From the NCBI RefSeq assembly GCF_003315595.1, contig NZ_QNQU01000007.1, forward strand, positions 1 through 64,000: DNA of 64,000 bases, in the 5' to 3' direction. The notes under the pieces were generated by a model, which ran no database searches, was not told the DNA's origin, and was given only the letters and a program-made list of their open reading frames with translations. The translations under genes were made by a program, and so were the position numbers. The stretch is from Pedobacter miscanthi. GTDB lineage: Bacteria > Bacteroidota > Bacteroidia > Sphingobacteriales > Sphingobacteriaceae. Shown piece after piece: positions 46,796-55,802 of the stretch (the stretch's first letter is position 1; each line of letters begins with the position of its first letter).

Positions 46796-47561
46796 TAGAG
46801 CGTTACAAAACTTTGCCAATGTATGTTTTTTTTCAGAAAAAATATACATTAAGACTTTATAGTCTTCATTTTTTATTTATGATATTAAAAATCAGATGAT
46901 TAACATATTGTCGCAATCATAAAGTAAAATAATAAAACATACCTTCGGATTTGAGCAATTAAAAGCTTATATGATGTATGGGAGGAAAAAATGCGTTATA
47001 CCAATTGCTCAACAATAACTATCATATTTTATTTTTTGATAACAAATTCCATTTCTATATATCTTTAATTTATCCCGTTGATATAATAGCGTCATTTATC
47101 ATTAAATTTTAAGGTATCAATCTTGGCTGTTAATTCGGCAATAAATCTTTTTGATTATTGTTTTAACATGGGAATGGAACAAATAATTAAGATTATTGTT
47201 AAGATCATATTTGCTCCATTTTATCATTGTCGTTAAAAGTTCAGAAAGGATAACTGATTTAAAGATTAACCAATAGCTAGCTATTTCAGGAAGTATTGTT
47301 ATTAAGAAATGTCTGTAGCAGGAAATGTGATTTTCCTAATGACCAGGTAGCGTAGACTCATGAGTATCATTTTTAGATTAACATAAGCCTGCAAAGAATA
47401 GATAAATCTGACTCTAAATATCTATCTGTATAAAAGAATTTTTAGGTTTATATGCTGACAAATCATTTATTTTTTTAAATAAAATAACATTTTGAAAAGT
47501 AATTTTTATTTTATTTCTTTATAAAACAAAAAAAATTAAATATCAAATTAACGTAATCGAA
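46796..47561. other. AT-rich divergent regulatory region of the export cassette
   Basis: No gene was found in about 770 bases between the exporter and its probable substrate gene. It is very AT-rich, and AAGACT-TTAT-AGTCTT near 46853-46868 is a small palindrome before the exporter gene. Confidence 0.4.
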
Positions 47562-48077
47562 ATGAAAAAAACTAAACAGATCATGGCTTTTGAACAATTG
47601 GAAGCCGAGATGGAAATGATTGAAAGAAATCAATTAATAAGCTTTAAAGGCGGCGGTGATCCTACTGGTGTTATTATAGATCCATCTGGAAATATTGATG
47701 CTGAAACGCTTTGGTCAATTGCCCACCCAATTGCTGCATTGTCATTTAGTGGTAATGCGTATACGGCACAGAATTTAGCGGCAACGCTCTTTAGCGGTAA
47801 TGCTGAAAGCCTATGGAATGGTGCAGGTGATGCCTTTAGACATGCTTATTGGTCTGCATTAAACGCCCGCAGTCAAAATGCGACACTGGCTGGTGATTTC
47901 GGGCTGGCACATGAGAATAGTAGCCCAGATAACCCTGTTGCTGAAAGAAATATGGACATAAGGAATAATAATTATGGAATTGCTCTGGCCGCGGCCCATC
48001 CAACGTGGACTGAAGCACAACTTAGAAGTAATATTTTTAAAGCAGCTGTAAGTGGATTATTGGTGACTTTACGATGA
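47562..48077 (+). CDS. Double-glycine-leader protein with DUF6973-like domain, predicted export substrate
   Basis: This is a 171-residue protein. Its first 31 residues form a charged helical leader (MKKTKQIMAFEQLEAEMEM then IERNQLISFKGG) ending in GGG at 30-32, the hallmark of C39-exporter substrates. The mature part has the motifs GDAFRHAYWSAL (D90, R93, H94), LAHE (H117, E118) and AERNMDIRNNNYG (D132, N135), a DUF6973-like pattern whose conserved Asp, His and Glu residues suggest an enzyme. It is divergent from the exporter and overlaps the next gene by ATGA. Toxin activity is inferred. Confidence 0.75.
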   Translation: MKKTKQIMAFEQLEAEMEMIERNQLISFKGGGDPTGVIIDPSGNIDAETLWSIAHPIAALSFSGNAYTAQNLAATLFSGNAESLWNGAGDAFRHAYWSALNARSQNATLAGDFGLAHENSSPDNPVAERNMDIRNNNYGIALAAAHPTWTEAQLRSNIFKAAVSGLLVTLR

Positions 48078-48745
48078 AAGTCTTTCTCATATTATTGTTA
48101 AGCTTTTCCATTGCTAAAGCGCAGAAGTTAGATACATCCTATAAGGCTCCGACCCGAAAAGAAAATGTAATTGTAGTTCGTTCTAAGATCGATTCGGCCA
48201 ACACTTTGTGTGTAAAAGGGGACATATCTTATGAAATGTCTTTATATGAAGAAGGTCTAAGTCAATTTATATCAGCTAACCGTATTGACGAAAACAATAT
48301 TTATATATTACGCTCTATAGGTTTTGGATTCTTGAAGTTAAGGAAGTTGGATTCTTCAATCTTTTATTTGAATAAAGCCCTTCAGCTTTATAAGGACGAT
48401 AAGGGGTCTCTGCATCACTTAATTTATTGTTATTTGTATAAATTGGATTACAATAAAAGTGAACATTTAGCCGAAAGCTATCGAGCCAAATATCCCGATG
48501 AAGGTGAATCGTATTACACGCTATTGTTGATAAACAGAAAGCTACTGCGATATGAAAAAGCCATAAAATATGCAAAAAAAGCAATTGATCTTTACACCAG
48601 AGAAAAAAACAACTTTTTGGGGGATGCATATTACATGTTGGGGATATTATATTATGAAAACAAACAACACGAGATAGCTAAAGATTACTTTAAAAAGGCC
48701 AAGGATTTTGGAGGGGTTTATGTAGATCCAAAGTATTTAATATAG
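48074..48745 (+). CDS. Secreted TPR-repeat protein, possible immunity or partner
   Basis: The 223-residue precursor has a signal peptide (KVFLILLLSFSIAKAQ) and at least four tetratricopeptide-like helix pairs (about 55-215: ALQLYKDDKG, YEKAIKYAKKAIDLY, YYMLGILYYENKQHEIAKDY). It starts inside the stop of the leader-protein gene (ATGA at 48074), so translation is coupled. A periplasmic repeat protein encoded in tandem with an exported, enzyme-like protein fits an immunity or chaperone role, but the sequence does not prove it. Confidence 0.8.
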   Translation: MKVFLILLLSFSIAKAQKLDTSYKAPTRKENVIVVRSKIDSANTLCVKGDISYEMSLYEEGLSQFISANRIDENNIYILRSIGFGFLKLRKLDSSIFYLNKALQLYKDDKGSLHHLIYCYLYKLDYNKSEHLAESYRAKYPDEGESYYTLLLINRKLLRYEKAIKYAKKAIDLYTREKNNFLGDAYYMLGILYYENKQHEIAKDYFKKAKDFGGVYVDPKYLI

Positions 48746-49199
48746 CTGCTTTCACATTTTTTAAATTTGGCTGGCCTTAATTTACTTTTACAAGGCGGCT
48801 ATATCAAGGCTTAAACTTGTCTGATTATAAAATTAGATAGGTTTAGGCATTGCTATAGTACGAAATGGTGTATTCTAATCAAAAACCTCCAGAACAACTT
48901 TGCAAGTCATATAAAATCCGGAAACAAAAGTTCCCCTTAAAAATAGCTAGCAGAAAAGCGGCATTGGAGCATTATAAGCAGTATACTACAATCGCAATCT
49001 AGAAATCCATTGATAAATAATTGATATCTGCGAGTAGGTATCATACTGAATTTGCTTGAAGAAAATTTGTTTATATTTTTTTGAAGTGTAGATTTTACAC
49101 CACCATCCCTCAGTATTCTTATCCTATCAAATCTTCAAAGGTGGCTCTGCAACGAGTTAACCTAATCAACCATTTCAAATTATACAACAAAACAAATAT
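48746..49199. other. Intergenic region
   Basis: AT-rich and without a visible gene. It separates the leader/TPR pair from the glycosyltransferase pair. Confidence 0.35.
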
Positions 49200-51371
49200 A
49201 TGCTAGTACACGTCTACCTTATAGATTATTATAAGGATGAAAGAGATAACGGATTGGACAGTTATGTTAATGAGCTATCAAAAGATCTACTAAATCGTAG
49301 TAATGTGCTCTTGTCGCATGTTTGGATCAATTGTAAAAATACAACTTTATTAAAAGAACAAAACAATAAAAAGAATGAACTTTTCGTGCCCACTTTTAAT
49401 CCCTCTAGAGAAAAGGACTTATCTTTTGACCTTTTTTTGACTAACGTTTTGATAAACGATATTGGGGTTAAAGAAAACGTAATCATTCATTTAAATTGGA
49501 TTAATCATTTAGGTTTAGCCTGGCATTTAAAACAAAAAACAGTTTACAGAATTATTTTAACCAAGCATTGTTTGCCTTGGAGAGATTTTTTATACATCAA
49601 TTATAAAGATTTTTATAAGTTAAATGAGGCCTACACAAAAGTTAAACCAATAACAATCAGCAACTCAAAATTGATAAAAGAGCAATTAGGTTATGAAAAT
49701 ATAGATCATATAATAACAGTAACCGATTGTGCTAAATTTTCTCTAACCCATTTATTTAAAATATCGGCGCATAAAATAACGGTTGTTGCAAACGGTATAA
49801 ATCCGAAAGGGCTCAAAACTCAACTTGACACGAAGGATAGTTTAAGGAAGAAAAACGGTTTCAGCTTAAATGACCAAATATTACTTTTCGCTGGCAATGT
49901 ACACACAAGAAAGGGGATAATTGATGTAGTCAGGTTTTTTGATAAAGTAGCGGGTAGAAAAGGATTTGAAAATCTACGTTTGGTCATTGCAGGACCGGGT
50001 GATCATAGTTTGGTGTTAAGAACTGCAAAAAGAAGTTGGGCCAAAATAACCTTAACAGGCAGCTTAAACAAAAATATGCTGTATGAATTCTACAAATTAG
50101 CAGACATTGGGATCATACCTAGTTATGCAGAGCAATGTAGTTATACATGTATAGAGATGATGCACAGCGGCCTACCTATCATAGTAAGCAACGTAGATGG
50201 TTTAAAAGAAATGGTGAAGAACGAATGCGGATTAAAAGTTGAAGTTGATTATAGGAAAACCGGAGTGTCCATCAGTAGTAAAAATCTTAAGGAAAAAATC
50301 AACTTCTATCTAAAAAAACCAGCCGAAGCAAAACGTTTAGCCGACAATGCGAGAAATTATGCCCTTCAGCATTTTACAGCTGAGCGAATGGTTGAGGAAA
50401 CTTCTGCAGTTTATAATAAAGTTATAGCCGAGCAAAATAATAATGAGATACAAAAGCAAAAATTAAATGCGATCGTTGATGAACCATTAGTTAGTATTAT
50501 TTTACCGTGCCATAATGCAGAAAAATATTTAGGTGAAACTTTAAGCAGTATTTTTAACCATAATTATTCAAATTTTGAGGTAATTGTTGTTAATGATGGT
50601 TCAACGGATAATACAGCAAATCTCGTCCATTCCTTTCAAGATAAGCGACTAATCTACCTGAATAACAGGTCAAATAAAGGTATAACTTATAGTTTGAATA
50701 AAGCTATCAAACATGCAAATGGAAAATACATTGCACGTATAGATGCAGATGACAGGATGCTGGAAAACAGATTGAATTTACAGGTTGACTTTTTGGAAAA
50801 TAATAAAGAATACGGCATGGTTGGTAGCTGGATCAGCATAATTGATTCTTTTGGTATGCCTGTAAATAGAACAGAATTGATGACTGAAAATGACGATTTA
50901 AAAATAGCGATGTTATTTCGTAACCCCTTTGCCCACCCCGCTGTAACTATGCGCACCGAAATTGTGAAACAACTCAAATACAGCACTCACTTTAAATACT
51001 GTGAAGATTATGATTTATGGTTTAGGATTGCCGCACAAAATAAGGTAAAAAACTTACCCATTATGCTAACTGAATATCGGGTTCATGAACTGAATAGTTC
51101 GTCTAAAAATAGTAGAATAATGAAACAGAGCGTTATTAAACTCATTTCCAGGGAACTAAACAAATTGAACATTAGACATTCGCAGGAAGAGTTGGTATTG
51201 CATGCTGCTATTACCTTTGGTCTGGAAGGCAGATTTTTTAACACCCCTGAGAAGATTGAAGGAATAAATAATTGGCTTGATAGAATATTTTCATCGCAAA
51301 CTTTGAATGAAAAATGTAATAGAAAATCTCTGATGGCAATAAAGGATCAAATCATACAAAACTTATTGTAA
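49200..51371 (+). CDS. Fused GT4-GT2 glycosyltransferase
   Basis: The 723-residue cytoplasmic protein has two catalytic units. Residues 1-410 form a GT-B enzyme of the GT4 type, with LLFAGNVHTRKGI near 230, VIAGPGDHS and the nucleotide-sugar-binding helix SYTCIEMMHSGLPIIVS near 320. Residues 430-723 form a GT2 enzyme with VSIILPCHNAEKYL, VVNDGSTDNT and the metal-binding RIDADDR. The N-terminal half recalls the CFB-type glycosyltransferases known near GG-leader peptide cassettes. It may glycosylate the exported protein or a cell-surface glycan. Confidence 0.85.
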   Translation: MLVHVYLIDYYKDERDNGLDSYVNELSKDLLNRSNVLLSHVWINCKNTTLLKEQNNKKNELFVPTFNPSREKDLSFDLFLTNVLINDIGVKENVIIHLNWINHLGLAWHLKQKTVYRIILTKHCLPWRDFLYINYKDFYKLNEAYTKVKPITISNSKLIKEQLGYENIDHIITVTDCAKFSLTHLFKISAHKITVVANGINPKGLKTQLDTKDSLRKKNGFSLNDQILLFAGNVHTRKGIIDVVRFFDKVAGRKGFENLRLVIAGPGDHSLVLRTAKRSWAKITLTGSLNKNMLYEFYKLADIGIIPSYAEQCSYTCIEMMHSGLPIIVSNVDGLKEMVKNECGLKVEVDYRKTGVSISSKNLKEKINFYLKKPAEAKRLADNARNYALQHFTAERMVEETSAVYNKVIAEQNNNEIQKQKLNAIVDEPLVSIILPCHNAEKYLGETLSSIFNHNYSNFEVIVVNDGSTDNTANLVHSFQDKRLIYLNNRSNKGITYSLNKAIKHANGKYIARIDADDRMLENRLNLQVDFLENNKEYGMVGSWISIIDSFGMPVNRTELMTENDDLKIAMLFRNPFAHPAVTMRTEIVKQLKYSTHFKYCEDYDLWFRIAAQNKVKNLPIMLTEYRVHELNSSSKNSRIMKQSVIKLISRELNKLNIRHSQEELVLHAAITFGLEGRFFNTPEKIEGINNWLDRIFSSQTLNEKCNRKSLMAIKDQIIQNLL

Positions 51372-51483
51372 TTATGAATTTCTGATAAAATAATGGACAT
51401 TTTCTATGGAATAAAATTACTAAGAACAGTTTATAGATTTTTATTACTGACCTAGGTCTAACATTTTACTGCTATTTTAAGAA

Positions 51484-53067
51484 ATGAAAAATAATCGCCC
51501 GAGAATTTCTATAGTGATGCCGTGCTACAATGCTGCGAAGCATATCGCACAGTCTATTCAGAGTATTTTAGACCAAACCCTCACGGATTTCGAACTTATA
51601 ATAATTGACGATGGTTCAAACGATAAAACAGAGATTGTTATAAGGTCATTTAAAGATGTGAGGATAAAATATCATAAATTAGGATTAAACCAAGGCAATT
51701 ATTCCGCAAGAAATATAGGCATGAAGTTGGCCAGGGGTAAATACATAGCTATGTTAGATGCTGATGACATTGCGAAAATTGATCGGCTCGAAATTCAATT
51801 TAACTTTTTAGAGAAACATAAAAGCATAGGTTGTCTCGGCGGATTGTCTGAGGTCATTGACGATAACGGTGAACTTATTGGGAAAATAGATAGGCCGTTG
51901 AGTTATAAAGAAATTAAGGTTTCTTTCTTAAAAGATAATTACCTAACGCAAAGCACATTGATGTTTAGATCCACCCTAATCAAAAAGCATAATTTAAGGT
52001 ATAATGAAAGATACATGTATGCTGGCGATTATGATTTTGTTGCCCGTATGATCCAATTGTTCAAAGTGGTGAACCTTGATAAGGTTTTAGTTCAATACCG
52101 CATTCATCCTAGTCAAATTTCATCGGCAAAAAAACGAGAACAACAGCGTTTTGCAAAAGAAATTAGGGGCAGGCAATTGGATATTTTTCAAATTAGATAT
52201 ACTAAAAAAGATCTTAAATTGTATTTGAGCGTGATATCCGAGCAGATTTTGACCCGTGAGAAAATAGATTCGGCAATCGTCTGGTTCAATAAGTTGCTCA
52301 ATGCTAATGAAATTGTATGCGCATTTGATAAAAAGTTATTATTTAATTCATTTAACCAATTATTGATTAGGGTTATTTATCTACATAAAAATGATGTTAA
52401 ACAAAACAATTTTAAGGCAATATTGGGTAACAATGCTAAAATAACTGCCAACATCATTAATTTAAAGAAACGGACAGAAAGATTGAACAATGTGTTAAAG
52501 CAGTTCGAAGGTAAAGAAGAATTTGATGTAAAAATATATAATGCTATCGAACATTCTGTAGGGGCTTATGGTTTATGGCAAAGTATCAGAGATATAATAA
52601 TAAAAGCATCAGATGCAAATAAAGAATTTGTTTTGATATGTGAAGACGACTTAGAGTTTACAGCTCATTATAACAAACATTTGTTATATGATTGCATTAA
52701 AGTAGCGAGTATAAATGGGGCAGATATTTTATGCGGTGGGGTGAGCGGTGGATTTAAACTGCCAAAAATTTTAACCAAGCACCTAATTAAATTAGATGGT
52801 TATTGGTGTAATCACTTTATAATAGTTTTCAGGCCATTCTTCCAGAAAATAATTAAACATGATTTTGATTTAAGATCTAAAGTTGATTTGACCATGTCCA
52901 CTTTGACCAATAATATTTTAGTAATCAATCCGTTCATTGCAGTTCAAAAATCATTTGGTTATTCAGATGTGACCTTGTATAACAATCAAAATGAAGATTG
53001 GGTTAACAATCGTTTTAAAAGTGTGGAAAAAAGCCTAGAGCGTTTCTTGCAAAAAGGTTTTTTTTAG
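51484..53067 (+). CDS. Fused GT2-GT25-like glycosyltransferase
   Basis: The 527-residue protein begins with a GT2 domain (RISIVMPCYNAAKHIAQS, IIIDDGSNDKT, metal-binding MLDADDIAKIDR near 95). A C-terminal part (about 315-527) resembles family 25 LPS-type transferases: NIINLKKRTERLNNVL, LICEDDLEF, and a conserved Trp-Cys-Asn-His block. It follows the GT4-GT2 gene by 112 bases on the same strand. GT25 enzymes usually transfer galactose or a related hexose. The fusion suggests stepwise addition of two sugars on one carrier. The actual acceptor is unknown. Confidence 0.8.
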   Translation: MKNNRPRISIVMPCYNAAKHIAQSIQSILDQTLTDFELIIIDDGSNDKTEIVIRSFKDVRIKYHKLGLNQGNYSARNIGMKLARGKYIAMLDADDIAKIDRLEIQFNFLEKHKSIGCLGGLSEVIDDNGELIGKIDRPLSYKEIKVSFLKDNYLTQSTLMFRSTLIKKHNLRYNERYMYAGDYDFVARMIQLFKVVNLDKVLVQYRIHPSQISSAKKREQQRFAKEIRGRQLDIFQIRYTKKDLKLYLSVISEQILTREKIDSAIVWFNKLLNANEIVCAFDKKLLFNSFNQLLIRVIYLHKNDVKQNNFKAILGNNAKITANIINLKKRTERLNNVLKQFEGKEEFDVKIYNAIEHSVGAYGLWQSIRDIIIKASDANKEFVLICEDDLEFTAHYNKHLLYDCIKVASINGADILCGGVSGGFKLPKILTKHLIKLDGYWCNHFIIVFRPFFQKIIKHDFDLRSKVDLTMSTLTNNILVINPFIAVQKSFGYSDVTLYNNQNEDWVNNRFKSVEKSLERFLQKGFF

Positions 53068-53654
53068 AGCGAACAGATGAATAAAATTGTGTGTTGAGAT
53101 TGCATATTGAATTTAATCCAGGTATTTCGGCAAAATTGCAGCCCGTTCCTCGTTTAAGGTGTCACTCCATTTCGCTTTGAAGTAGCTCCTTTCCACTTTT
53201 GGTGGTAGTAAAATGAAATATCCGGCTTTCCTTTGTGAGTGATTTTATAATGCCAGCAAAGTAATTTTCAATAATGCCAGTCAAATTAACATTGCAGTAG
53301 ATAGCCTAACAGATAGCTTTATCATTTATATTTCAAGCAAGAATAAAAAGTCATTATATGCAAATTGCGAGAAAGCCTCATCGAGAGTTCATCGTTATGA
53401 TACTAGAAAGTTTGCAGACCTTCCTGCGTCAGGATAGTTTTCACAAATCGTTTCGCGAGCGCGAAAATTTTATTTTACTACATTAGAATTCCTATTAAAA
53501 GTATTTACAGAGCGATATGTCGACGATTTCAGGCCTTATCAGAGAAGAACCAAAAAACTGTATAACAAGTTATTAAATGTAGTTATAGAATCTGGTGGAT
53601 TTCCAACTGAACGGATCGAATTATAGGTCCATCCGTCCAATTGTGAAAGTTCGA
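53068..53654. other. Intergenic region with a possible gene remnant
   Basis: On the minus strand a short frame within about 53110-53250 reads HSQRKAGYFILLPPKVERSY and on to LPKYLD before a stop. It looks protein-like but is too short to assign. The rest is featureless. Confidence 0.25.
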
Positions 53655-54668
53655 TTAATTAATTTCAATTACCAGTTTACCGACAGGCCCTCTGTCAACA
53701 TGTGCAAATGCTTCAAGTGTTTCATCAAATGGATAAACTTTTTCGATAATCGGTTTGATATTGTGAGTTTCGATAAAATCGACCATTTTTTCAAATGCAT
53801 CCAAGCCCCCGACCAGTATTCCGCGGATCTGAACCGCTTTAAATATTACCGGTAAAAGATCAATCGAAGCCGTGGTCCCGCCCAGAAAACCGATAATTGA
53901 GACCTGTCCTCCATTCGCAACCGCCTGTACTGACCTACTGATACTTTCTCCGCCCACAATATCAATCACATTATCAGCACCAATCCCGTCTGTCAATTCC
54001 AGTATTTTATTTTGCCATTCTGGATTTAGATTATAATTTATAACCTCATCCGCACCAAGCTTTCTTAGAAGTTCTAATTTATCATCACTACCAGAAAGTG
54101 CAATAACCTTTGCTCCGATAGCCTTTGCGAATTGCACTGCAAAAAGTGCTACCCCACCGGTTCCCAAGGTTACCACTGTCTGTCCACTTCTCAGCGGACT
54201 GTGGGCGAAAAGAGCTGTCCAGGCCGTAAGCGCTGCAATAGGAAGCGTTGAAGCCTCTATGTCGGTAAGTGAATCAGGAGATCTTACCGCTGCATTTTCA
54301 TCCAGCACAATATATTCTGCCAAGCCACCATCCACTGGACCTCCTAATGCATTTTCAGATACATCGGTCGGATGGCGTACGCCACTTTTCCATGTTGGAA
54401 ACAAGTGTGACATGACCCGGTCTCCCACGTTGTACTTAGTAACCCCATCACCTAATTCGACCACCGTACCAGCTATATCGGACAGTGGGATTATCGGCAT
54501 TTTCATCAGGTGCGGAAGATACATTTCGGCAATTATTGCCTTGTCCCTAAAGTTCAAAGAGGCCGCAGCCACTTTTACCAATATCTGCCCTTTTCCGGGT
54601 CTAGGTATCTCCCTGTCGGACCGTTTGAGGTTGTGTAGCCCAAAGCCCTGAATTTCCCATGTTTTCAT
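53655..54668 (-). CDS. Zinc-independent MDR dehydrogenase/quinone oxidoreductase-like
   Basis: I start at ATG 54668, because a longer form (54695) adds an unlikely VNFINQNV tail. The 337-residue protein is a medium-chain dehydrogenase with a GroES-like half (GKGQILVKVAAASLNFRD, PLSDIAGTVVELG) and a Rossmann half (VTLGTGGVALFAVQFAKA). The usual structural zinc Cys cluster and the GHE catalytic motif are absent, as in quinone-oxidoreductase-like members. It is divergent from an HxlR regulator gene across a short region with -7 boxes on both strands, and is probably controlled by it. Confidence 0.88.
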   Translation of the reverse strand: MKTWEIQGFGLHNLKRSDREIPRPGKGQILVKVAAASLNFRDKAIIAEMYLPHLMKMPIIPLSDIAGTVVELGDGVTKYNVGDRVMSHLFPTWKSGVRHPTDVSENALGGPVDGGLAEYIVLDENAAVRSPDSLTDIEASTLPIAALTAWTALFAHSPLRSGQTVVTLGTGGVALFAVQFAKAIGAKVIALSGSDDKLELLRKLGADEVINYNLNPEWQNKILELTDGIGADNVIDIVGGESISRSVQAVANGGQVSIIGFLGGTTASIDLLPVIFKAVQIRGILVGGLDAFEKMVDFIETHNIKPIIEKVYPFDETLEAFAHVDRGPVGKLVIEIN

Positions 54669-54755
54669 AACATTCTGATTAATAAAGTTTACCACAGAAG
54701 CAAGGCTTGTTTTAATATTGCCAAATAAAGATTTGGCTTACCCCCTTCTGATAGT

Positions 54756-54829
54756 CAAAGCTATTGTATAGCTTTACTTCAATCAAGTAGTTACCTTGTG
54801 GTGTACTACTGACAAATAAGTTACTTTTG
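54756..54829. promoter_or_regulatory. Divergent promoters of the dehydrogenase and HxlR genes
   Basis: Plus strand: TACTTTTG at 54822-54829 with TTG at 54796-54798. Minus strand: TAGCTTTG (plus 54756-54763) with a TTG 20 bases upstream. AGTTAC occurs twice (54788, 54819) and may be part of the HxlR operator. Confidence 0.55.
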
Positions 54830-54850
54830 CAGTATTTCAAGCATTTAAAA

Positions 54851-55192
54851 ATGAAAGAAAATGAAAAAAAATATGGGGCCGCCGAGGAATGCCCCATCAC
54901 TTTGGCCATACAGGTCATAGGGGGCAAATGGAAACCGATAATTATCTGGGGATTGATCAGCGGGCCCAAGCGGTTCGGAGAAATCCACAGGAATATCGCT
55001 GGCATGTCGCTGAAAGTATTATCCAGGCAACTTAAAGACCTAGAAAGCGATGGAATAATCATCAGGACTTCATATGGTGAGGTGCCACCGCGGGTAGAGT
55101 ACTCATTGAGCGGAAAGGGAAAATCGCTTATCTTAATTATGGAGTCGCTATCAACCTGGAGCAAGGAGAATATTAAACAGGCAACAGCCTAA
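54851..55192 (+). CDS. HxlR-family transcriptional regulator
   Basis: The 113-residue winged-helix protein (ATG 54851, only 21 bases after the -7 box) shows the HxlR core: GGKWKPIIIWGL, GPKRFGEIHRNIAGMS as the recognition helices, then LESDGIIIRTSYGEVPPRVEY and LSGKGKSL. Cys14 near the start (EECPITL) is the site used by some HxlR sensors to react with electrophiles or aldehydes. It probably represses the divergent dehydrogenase gene and itself. Confidence 0.92.
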   Translation: MKENEKKYGAAEECPITLAIQVIGGKWKPIIIWGLISGPKRFGEIHRNIAGMSLKVLSRQLKDLESDGIIIRTSYGEVPPRVEYSLSGKGKSLILIMESLSTWSKENIKQATA

Positions 55193-55254
55193 GATATTTT
55201 TTCTGACGTTAGCCTTTAAAAATTTGAATAGGAGTCATCATGCAATAACCTGTT

Positions 55255-55617
55255 TTATACTACTTGCTGTTCATAGTCACATCCGTTCTGTCCGGAGAAC
55301 ACGTATCTTGCATTTTCAATATTATGGCTGGTTAGCATCTTTCCATCATCGGAAAGTTCTAGTAAGGCCACCACATACGCCCTGGCCAGAATTTTGAGTC
55401 TGTTGGTATGATATCTCACCTCCCTCTCTTTGTCTTCTGATAAACCGATATAAAATTCAAGTCTGTTTATAATCAGCTCAAGCTTAAAATGGTGCCTGAT
55501 CCGATGGATATAATTTGTTATATCTACCGAAGAGTTTTCATCCCAAGCCAAATAAAAGAGATGATGGATCCGTTCATTCCAGTCTGTAAGCGACTGTTTA
55601 ACTCCTGTATCTTCCAT
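55255..55617 (-). CDS. Hypothetical helical protein under TetR-type operator
   Basis: This 120-residue soluble protein is mostly alpha-helical (LTDWNERIHHLFYLAWDENS, RLEFYIGLSEDKEREVRYH). I do not recognise it. Upstream of its ATG lie a perfect -7 box (TATATTTG) and a near-perfect operator with the same spacing as the TetR gene's own promoter, so it is a likely member of the local TetR regulon. A frame on the opposite strand has no support. Confidence 0.6.
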   Translation of the reverse strand: MEDTGVKQSLTDWNERIHHLFYLAWDENSSVDITNYIHRIRHHFKLELIINRLEFYIGLSEDKEREVRYHTNRLKILARAYVVALLELSDDGKMLTSHNIENARYVFSGQNGCDYEQQVV

Positions 55618-55638
55618 AGTCTACATTTTGATCGAATA

Positions 55639-55676
55639 CAAATATAACACAATACAATAAACAGACCAGTTTGTTT
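55639..55676 (-). promoter_or_regulatory. Promoter with TetR-type operator
   Basis: The operator AAACAGAC-CA-GTTTGTTT (55659-55676) has one mismatch between arms. Its centre lies 21-22 bases from TATATTTG (plus 55639-55646) on the minus strand, matching the geometry of the site at 63412. Confidence 0.65.
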
Positions 55677-55802
55677 TTATAACTGGTAATTCTCATTATT
55701 GTTACATCATCTTTCATTCCCATTGGCAGTGCAACCGGGAATGGGTAAAACACAGATCCTACAAGGCTTTAAAGTCTGTAGAGTCAATTTGGGGGAATAT
55801 TT

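Noticed and set aside
53595..53855. Plus-strand frame of 86 codons
   Set aside because: Mostly antisense to the C-terminal end of the MDR dehydrogenase gene.
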